A DNA stretch of 64,000 nucleotides from Vibrio toranzoniae. Its GTDB lineage: Bacteria; Pseudomonadota; Gammaproteobacteria; Enterobacterales; Vibrionaceae. This document shows, piece by piece, positions 59,221-64,000 of this stretch. The stretch spans positions 2,356,001-2,420,000 of the forward strand of contig NZ_AP025514.1 of NCBI RefSeq assembly GCF_024347655.1. The letters are read 5' to 3'. Under the pieces are notes generated by a model. That model saw nothing but the letters and a program-made list of their open reading frames with translations, had not been told where the DNA came from and did not search any database. Positions within the stretch are counted from its first letter, which is position 1. Every line of letters begins with the position of its first letter. Made by a program: the position numbers and the translations under genes.

Positions 59221-59265
59221 CGAGTAGCGAGTAGCGAGTAGCGAGTAGCGAGTAGCGAGTAGCGA
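59218..59265. repeat. Heptanucleotide tandem repeat (TAGCGAG)6
   Basis: Six complete TAGCGAG units and a partial seventh (TAGCGA). The first three bases are the csdA stop codon. Such a perfect short repeat is a likely site of replication slippage; copy changes would leave CsdA intact. Confidence 0.95.
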
Positions 59266-59273
59266 AATTATTT

Positions 59274-59303
59274 AGGGTTGGCGTTTAGCGCCAACCCTTT
59301 TTA
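59274..59303 (+). terminator. Terminator of csdA
   Basis: AGGGTTGGCG/CGCCAACCCT around TTTAG, followed by a T-run. The minus-strand tail is less T-rich, so it serves mainly csdA. Confidence 0.85.
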
Positions 59304-59325
59304 TATTTTGTACTTCTAAGAAATG

Positions 59326-59754
59326 TTAAACACTTAGCTCTTGGATTTGAGCAACGATCGCTTTTAATCCATTACCGCGAGATGGGCTTAGATGGGTGAT
59401 TAGACCGATCTGTTCAAAGTAACCATCAATATCGAACACTTGAATTTGTTGTGACGTTTTACCATCAAAAGCAGCCATTACTAATGTAATCAGACCACGA
59501 ACGATACGCGCATCTGAATCGGCGAAAAAATACCAAACACCGTCGATGTTCTGGGAAACTAACCACACTTGGCTTTCACAACCAGACACCAATACCTGCT
59601 CACTTTTCAGTTCATCAGGCATGTTAGGCAATTTCTTACCCCATTGAATCACTTGGCGATAACGGTCTTCCCAGCCGTTGAATGTCTGCATTTTCGCGAC
59701 AATATCATCACTGGTAATTTCAGTGCCGAATGGAGAGCTTGGGAATGACATCAT
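59326..59754 (-). CDS. csdE: Sulphur acceptor protein CsdE (SufE family)
   Basis: Takes sulphur from CsdA and hands it to partners, including TcdA. 142 residues of the SufE fold. The acceptor cysteine is in LVSGCESQVWL, and the WEDRYRQVIQWGKKLPNMP region is the usual N-terminal part. Two consecutive ATG codons stand at the start. It lies 41 bases downstream of tcdA on the same strand and faces csdA. Confidence 0.92.
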   Translation of the reverse strand: MMSFPSSPFGTEITSDDIVAKMQTFNGWEDRYRQVIQWGKKLPNMPDELKSEQVLVSGCESQVWLVSQNIDGVWYFFADSDARIVRGLITLVMAAFDGKTSQQIQVFDIDGYFEQIGLITHLSPSRGNGLKAIVAQIQELSV

Positions 59755-59795
59755 TTTAATATCCAGTAAATTATTATGAAACGAACAATAACGAG

Positions 59796-60605
59796 TTACT
59801 TAGTATGCTTTTGAATGATCTTTTCGACAATACGCGAAACAGCCACAAAACCAAACGTCGCCGTTACCACAGTTGCAGCACCAAACCCCGTCGCACAATC
59901 CATGCGTTTTGGACCTTCGGCTGTCGCTTTCGCAGCACACACACTGCCGTCAGCTTGCGGGTATTTAAGCTGTTCAGTTGAGAATACACAATCAATACCA
60001 AACTTACGCGCTGGATTTGTAGGGAAGTTGTGATGACGACGCAACGTACCTTTCAGTTTTTTCGCTAGCGGATCTTGAATCGTCTTGGTCAAATCGGCAA
60101 CTTTGATTTGAGTCGGGTCGACTTGGCCACCCGCACCACCAGTGGTGATCACTTTGATTTTGTTACTACGACAATACGCCAGCAGCGAAGCCTTAGCTTT
60201 CATGCTATCAATCGCATCAAGAACAAAATCGAACTCTTTCGATAGATATTCTGCCTGATTGTCAGGGCCGATAAAATCATCAATCAGGTTAACTTTACAC
60301 TCAGGGTTAATCAGCTTAACGCGCTCAGCCATCACTTCGATTTTACTCTTACCGACAGTGCCCGACATTGCGTGGATTTGACGGTTGATGTTAGTCACAC
60401 ACACATCATCCATATCGATCAACGTCAGCTCACCTAACCCCGTACGAGCAAGCGCTTCAACCGCCCATGAACCTACACCACCAATACCGATCACACACAC
60501 ATGTGCAGCTCTAAGTATGTCGACTTCACTATTGCCATATAGGCGACGAGTGCCACCAAATCGTTGGTCATAGTTTTCTGAAGCTGGAGTGGTCAATTCA
60601 CGCAT
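59796..60605 (-). CDS. tcdA: tRNA threonylcarbamoyladenosine dehydratase
   Basis: E1-like ATP-dependent enzyme that cyclises t6A37 to ct6A37 in tRNA. I start it at the ATG at 60605 (269 residues); a TTG at 60617 would add four. The nucleotide-binding motif is VIGIGGVGSWAVEALARTG, followed by DMDDVCVTNINRQIHA and the FVLDAIDSMKAK segment. CSD1 components CsdE and CsdA are encoded next to it, which fits the E. coli csdA-csdE-tcdA link. Formerly csdL. Confidence 0.95.
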   Translation of the reverse strand: MRELTTPASENYDQRFGGTRRLYGNSEVDILRAAHVCVIGIGGVGSWAVEALARTGLGELTLIDMDDVCVTNINRQIHAMSGTVGKSKIEVMAERVKLINPECKVNLIDDFIGPDNQAEYLSKEFDFVLDAIDSMKAKASLLAYCRSNKIKVITTGGAGGQVDPTQIKVADLTKTIQDPLAKKLKGTLRRHHNFPTNPARKFGIDCVFSTEQLKYPQADGSVCAAKATAEGPKRMDCATGFGAATVVTATFGFVAVSRIVEKIIQKHTK

Positions 60606-60636
60606 GGTTGCCGCCAATTTATTTCTGAGAAAAAGA

Positions 60637-60662
60637 AAAGAGTGCGTTTTATACGCACTCTT
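60637..60662 (-). terminator. Terminator of mltA
   Basis: AAGAGTGCGT/ACGCACTCTT around TTTT, followed on the minus strand by TTCTTTTT. It lies between mltA and tcdA. Confidence 0.75.
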
Positions 60663-60718
60663 GAATAAAAAGTCTAGGGGATTAGCGAATCACTTTAACA
60701 GCCCTATTCTATTAGGCT

Positions 60719-61822
60719 TTACTCGATCTTTTCAGGAGGCAAAGCCCAAGGCGCTTCGGTTGCGCTACCATTTAAACCCAACTTCCATACACGACCAAAA
60801 TGTTTGTAATGCCCCGCTTCAGTACCCGCTCTTGGCCCCATACCGTGGTAGAGATCTAAGTGGTTCTGCTTAACCGCTCCCCCCGTATCCAAAACCAGTA
60901 ACAACCTTAATTGGTGTGCACCACTCCAAGTACCATCTGCATTTAATAACGGAACCTCAGCCAGAATTGGTGTACCCATAGGCAAGAGTGAGCGATCGCC
61001 CGCTACCGCAGCCATTGGTAACAGTGGAATGCCTGCGCTTCCCATTACCGACAAATCATCTCTTGCATTAAAGAACACAAAAGACGGGTTTTGCTCAAGC
61101 AGCTCTTTGACCACTTCAGGCTCGTTCGCCAATACCCACTCTTTGATTGCCTTTAATGACATTTTTTCGCGCGGAACTAAACCTCGTTCGATCAAAACTC
61201 GGCCAATACTCACGTAAGCCTTGTTGTTCTTACCCGCATAAGCAAAATACTGCAAGGTGTCATCATCACCAAAATGCACAAAACCGCTGCCCTGCACTTC
61301 CATCATAAATGGGTCAATACGGTTTGCAGAGTAACCTAACTCAAGGCCTTGGCCTTCTAATGCACCGTTGTAGATATCTGCGCGAGTTGGACACTCTTTA
61401 TCGCACTTAGGAAGCCCATAAACAGGAAAACGATATTCTTCAGTCGCTTCATGACGAAGCTCCATTACTGGAGAAAAATACCCCGTGAATAAGACATTAC
61501 CTTGCTTATCTCCACCACCGAGTTGCGCGGTTTGAACACCGAAATTAGCTAACTCGCTTGGATCACCACTCAGCATTGCCCACTCATTGAGCTGTTGATA
61601 AAGCGGCTCGTAGATTTTCGCCATCGAAGGAGATTTGGAGACCACCATTTCAGCTTGTTCAGCAAATGCGGTGTAGTCTCTTGGCTTGTTGGATTGAACC
61701 TGATCGATCTTATTTAAAGTACGGGGAAATTCATCATCAAGGTGTTGTTGAGCACGATCGGTTGGTTGAGCACAGCCAAATAGTAGAGAGGCGGCAACAA
61801 GGGGAAGCCATTTTTTAATCAC
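60719..61822 (-). CDS. mltA: Membrane-bound lytic murein transglycosylase A
   Basis: Outer-membrane lipoprotein that cleaves glycan strands to give 1,6-anhydro ends. I favour the GTG at 61822, with AGGA eight bases upstream and a lipoprotein signal (LLFGC, Cys16-17) right after; this gives 367 residues against 365 in E. coli. Longer in-frame starts (61867, 61831) lack a usable ribosome site. The double-psi barrel and the catalytic aspartate are visible in LLLVLDTGGAVKQNHLDLYHG; MEVQGSGFVHFGDD and FVFFNARDD are family segments. The start choice is moderately certain, the identity high. Confidence 0.94.
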   Translation of the reverse strand: MIKKWLPLVAASLLFGCAQPTDRAQQHLDDEFPRTLNKIDQVQSNKPRDYTAFAEQAEMVVSKSPSMAKIYEPLYQQLNEWAMLSGDPSELANFGVQTAQLGGGDKQGNVLFTGYFSPVMELRHEATEEYRFPVYGLPKCDKECPTRADIYNGALEGQGLELGYSANRIDPFMMEVQGSGFVHFGDDDTLQYFAYAGKNNKAYVSIGRVLIERGLVPREKMSLKAIKEWVLANEPEVVKELLEQNPSFVFFNARDDLSVMGSAGIPLLPMAAVAGDRSLLPMGTPILAEVPLLNADGTWSGAHQLRLLLVLDTGGAVKQNHLDLYHGMGPRAGTEAGHYKHFGRVWKLGLNGSATEAPWALPPEKIE

Positions 61823-61912
61823 AAGAGTCATCCTAAAAATTCTATGCATCGAGGATGACAAAAACAATCAGATAACACAATCTTAGATTGTAAGAGTTTA
61901 CAATAAGATAAC

Positions 61913-62416
61913 CTATCGGACCGAGTGATCGATATGGCCTTTAAGGCGAAATACAGGATTATAGTGACTATCCGAATCAAGCATCATTTCGGTGTTGTCG
62001 GAATTGGTCATACGGAAACGATACGTTTGATCGCCCGCCTTATATTCGAAGTAGTTACCATCAAACTCAAAGTAAGTTGCAACAATAGAACCCGCCATTG
62101 ATACACCATTAGCATTTAACACAAACTCATCCGTCGCATAATGCGCAACATCTTGTTCTACCCAAGTACCATAAAGCAAGTGATTTGGCGTTACTGAATC
62201 TTGCAATCGAGTGATCACATCACCAAAAAGTGACACCACTGCGAACGAACCTACCAAAGCCAAAACCATGAGACAACGCTCGATGATCTTACGCTTTAAC
62301 TTAGATTGGTTTCGCTGTTCTTCCTTACTATAAAGGCCTGTGGTTATCTCATCGATCTTGTTCTTTGTTGCTGGAGCTTGTTGCATTCGGTAACTACTCA
62401 TAAAGATGCTATGCAT
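61913..62416 (-). CDS. DUF2850 family membrane protein
   Basis: 167 residues at most; starts at 62401 or 62386 are equally possible because none has a clear ribosome site. One membrane helix (about residues 48-66) after a basic N-terminal segment, so the C-terminal domain should be periplasmic. That domain (LLYGTWVEQDVAHYATDEFVL, then ATYFEFDGNYFEYKAGDQTYRF) is beta-rich and resembles the DUF2850 family of Vibrio. No function is known. It is divergent from argA. Confidence 0.7.
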   Translation of the reverse strand: MHSIFMSSYRMQQAPATKNKIDEITTGLYSKEEQRNQSKLKRKIIERCLMVLALVGSFAVVSLFGDVITRLQDSVTPNHLLYGTWVEQDVAHYATDEFVLNANGVSMAGSIVATYFEFDGNYFEYKAGDQTYRFRMTNSDNTEMMLDSDSHYNPVFRLKGHIDHSVR

Positions 62417-62494
62417 ATTCTACACTGAGACCGTTTATATAATGAAGTCTAGATAAGAATAGTTTGCGCTTTATTCCAAAAAGTGTTGTTTAAA

Positions 62495-62533
62495 TTTGAA
62501 TTTAAATGCTAAATTATCGAATAAATAAACAAA
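62495..62533 (+). promoter_or_regulatory. Tandem ARG boxes of argA
   Basis: Box 1 (62495-62512) reads TTTGAATTTAAATGCTAA and matches the ArgR consensus TGAAT-N4-ATTCA at eight of ten bases. Box 2 (62516-62533) matches at seven. They are exactly 3 bases apart, the canonical spacing for one ArgR hexamer, and end 13 bases before the argA start. Confidence 0.75.
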
Positions 62534-62546
62534 ATGGACTTGTTCT

Positions 62547-63887
62547 GTGAAATTAAGAAGTACAGCGCTAGTAAAAGGTTTCAGACAATCAACCCCTTAC
62601 GTAAATGCTCACCGTGGCAAGACTATGGTAATTATGCTGGGAGGCGAAGCCGTTGCCGCTAAAAACTTTGGCAATATTATTAATGATATAGCTTTACTCC
62701 ACAGCCTTGGAGTCAAGATAGTTCTTGTTCATGGGGCAAGACCTCAGATAAACCAACTGTTGGTAAAACAAGATTGCCATACGCCTTATCACAAGAATAT
62801 TAGGGTCACTGACGAGTATTCTCTGGGTGTCGCGATGCAGGCTGCAGGCCAATTACAGCTGGCTATTACCGCTCGTCTTTCAATGAGCTTGAACAACACC
62901 CCAATGGCGGGCACTCAACTGAATGTGATGAGCGGCAACTTTATCACCGCTCAACCGCTAGGCGTGGATGATGGCACAGACTACTGTCATAGTGGGCGTA
63001 TTCGTCGAATCGATATTGAAGGGATTAATCGCACACTCGACCAAGGTTCCATCGTATTACTTGGCCCGATTGCCAGTTCAGTCACCGGCGAAAGCTTTAA
63101 TCTGCTTTCAGAAGAGGTCGCGACCCAAGTTGCAATTCGCCTAAAGGCAGACAAGCTGATTGGTTTTTGTTCCGAACAAGGTGTAACTGACGAAAACGGT
63201 AATGTCCTCGCCGAACTTTTCCCTAAAGACGCGAAACAAATTCTAGAACGCTTAACGGAATCTCAGAACCCGACAGAAGACATGAGTACCGGAACGCTGC
63301 GTTTTTTAAAGGGAGCTATCTCCGCTTGCCACGCAGGTGTGCCTCGCTGTCACTTAATCAGCTACAAAGTGGATGGCGCATTGATCCAAGAGCTGTTCTC
63401 TTTCGACGGTATTGGAACCCAAGTGGTCATGGCGAGTGCCGAACAAGTAAGACAAGCTCAGATTGATGATATCGGTGGTATCTTTGACCTCATTCGTCCG
63501 CTTGAAGAACAAGGCATCCTCGTTCGTCGTTCAAGAGAGCAGTTAGAGCAAGAAGTCCATCGCTTTACTATTATCGAGAAAGACGGACTGATTATTGGCT
63601 GCGCTGCACTATACGCTTACCCAGAAGATCACATGGCAGAGATGGCCTGTGTGGCTATCCACCCTGACTATCGAGATGGAAACCGTGGCCAGTTACTATT
63701 GGATTACATGCGTCATCAATCCAAATCTCGTGATATCGACCAGATTTTTGTTCTTACCACACATAGCCTACATTGGTTTCGTGAACAAGGGTTTTACGAA
63801 ATAGGTGTCGACGAGTTGCCGATGAAGAAACAAGGTTTGTACAACTATCAACGGAATTCAAAAATTCTAGCCCTAGACGTTCAGTGA
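62547..63887 (+). CDS. argA: Amino-acid N-acetyltransferase (N-acetylglutamate synthase)
   Basis: First step of arginine synthesis: acetylates glutamate with acetyl-CoA and is feedback-inhibited by arginine. 446 residues from a GTG start (E. coli 443). The N-terminal amino-acid-kinase-like domain ([15 protein letters not shown], then [15 protein letters not shown]) is the regulatory part. The C-terminal GNAT domain (from about residue 300) shows [25 protein letters not shown] boxes directly upstream indicate repression by ArgR. No terminator is evident in the short sequence that remains. Confidence 0.97.
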   Translation: MKLRSTALVKGFRQSTPYVNAHRGKTMVIMLGGEAVAAKNFGNIINDIALLHSLGVKIVLVHGARPQINQLLVKQDCHTPYHKNIRVTDEYSLGVAMQAAGQLQLAITARLSMSLNNTPMAGTQLNVMSGNFITAQPLGVDDGTDYCHSGRIRRIDIEGINRTLDQGSIVLLGPIASSVTGESFNLLSEEVATQVAIRLKADKLIGFCSEQGVTDENGNVLAELFPKDAKQILERLTESQNPTEDMSTGTLRFLKGAISACHAGVPRCHLISYKVDGALIQELFSFDGIGTQVVMASAEQVRQAQIDDIGGIFDLIRPLEEQGILVRRSREQLEQEVHRFTIIEKDGLIIGCAALYAYPEDHMAEMACVAIHPDYRDGNRGQLLLDYMRHQSKSRDIDQIFVLTTHSLHWFREQGFYEIGVDELPMKKQGLYNYQRNSKILALDVQ

Positions 63888-63931
63888 AACTTTCAGATGC
63901 TAGTCACACTTTCTCATTAAAATAATTGCAA

Positions 63932-63947
63932 ATGTAATCGTTTGCTG
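63932..63947 (-). promoter_or_regulatory. Possible PurR box near the right edge
   Basis: Read on the minus strand, CAGCAAACGATTACAT fits the E. coli PurR pattern ANGCAANCGNTTNCNT at all fixed positions but the first. A consensus -10 TATAAT (63984-63989) follows on the plus strand without a good -35. The controlled gene would start beyond base 64000. Confidence 0.4.
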
Positions 63948-64000
63948 TGCAATTTTTAACAAATATGCACTTTCACTCACACGTATAATTGTATAGTATT

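Overview
This window reads as a stretch of the main chromosome of a marine Vibrio, most likely of the Splendidus group. The evidence is a complete Na+-translocating NADH:quinone reductase operon (nqrABCDEF with apbE and nqrM), the Vibrio porin OmpK, a NutA-type 5'-nucleotidase, a DUF2850 protein and a large Met/Leu/Gln tRNA array. Nearly all of it is core genome: about 50 protein genes, 19 tRNA genes and no insertion sequence, prophage, integron or CRISPR array. Species is inferred from protein resemblance only.

Left part (1-11.9 kb). A 5'-nucleotidase gene runs off the left edge. It is followed on the minus strand by hemA-prfA-prmC-sirB2-sirB1-kdsA (haem, translation termination and KDO synthesis). 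Diverging from hemA on the plus strand are lolB-ispE-prs and then pth-ychF. This is the same order as in Escherichia coli.

tRNA array (12.1-14.8 kb). One strong stable-RNA-type promoter precedes 19 tandem tRNA genes: 4 elongator Met(CAU), 9 Leu(UAG) and 6 Gln(UUG). They end at a clear terminator. The genes and spacers form near-identical repeat units, an expanded version of the E. coli metT-leuW-glnUW operon, which also lies beside ubiF.

Middle part (14.9-36.9 kb). A lactonase-type beta-propeller gene is followed by ubiF (minus) and miaB-ybeZ-ybeY-corC-lnt. A zinc-ribbon gene (minus) comes next, then leuS-lptE-holA-rsfS-rlmH-mrdA-rodA-rlpA-dacA-ybeD-lipB-lipA. The latter groups the elongasome (PBP2/RodA), carboxypeptidase, LPS assembly and lipoate synthesis genes. 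The order matches E. coli except that nadD and cobC/phpB are absent between holA and rsfS.

Right part (37-64 kb). Present are an NSS-family Na+ symporter, a DUF2884 protein, a Gre-like factor, a RecQ-family helicase without an obvious HRDC domain, and dinB behind a perfect LexA box. Then come nqrM-apbE and nqrFEDCBA (minus), bolA (minus), rlmG-yajG-ppiA-ampG, ompK behind a good CRP site, panE, csdA (convergent with csdE-tcdA-mltA), a DUF2850 gene, and argA behind two ARG boxes with the canonical 3-bp spacing.

No previously undescribed multi-gene system is visible. The observations most worth checking are the tRNA array and its covarying first Leu copy, a heptanucleotide tandem repeat that contains the csdA stop codon, a palindromic intergenic element before leuS, the missing nadD, and the operator sites. 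All homology statements come from reading the protein sequences, with no database search.
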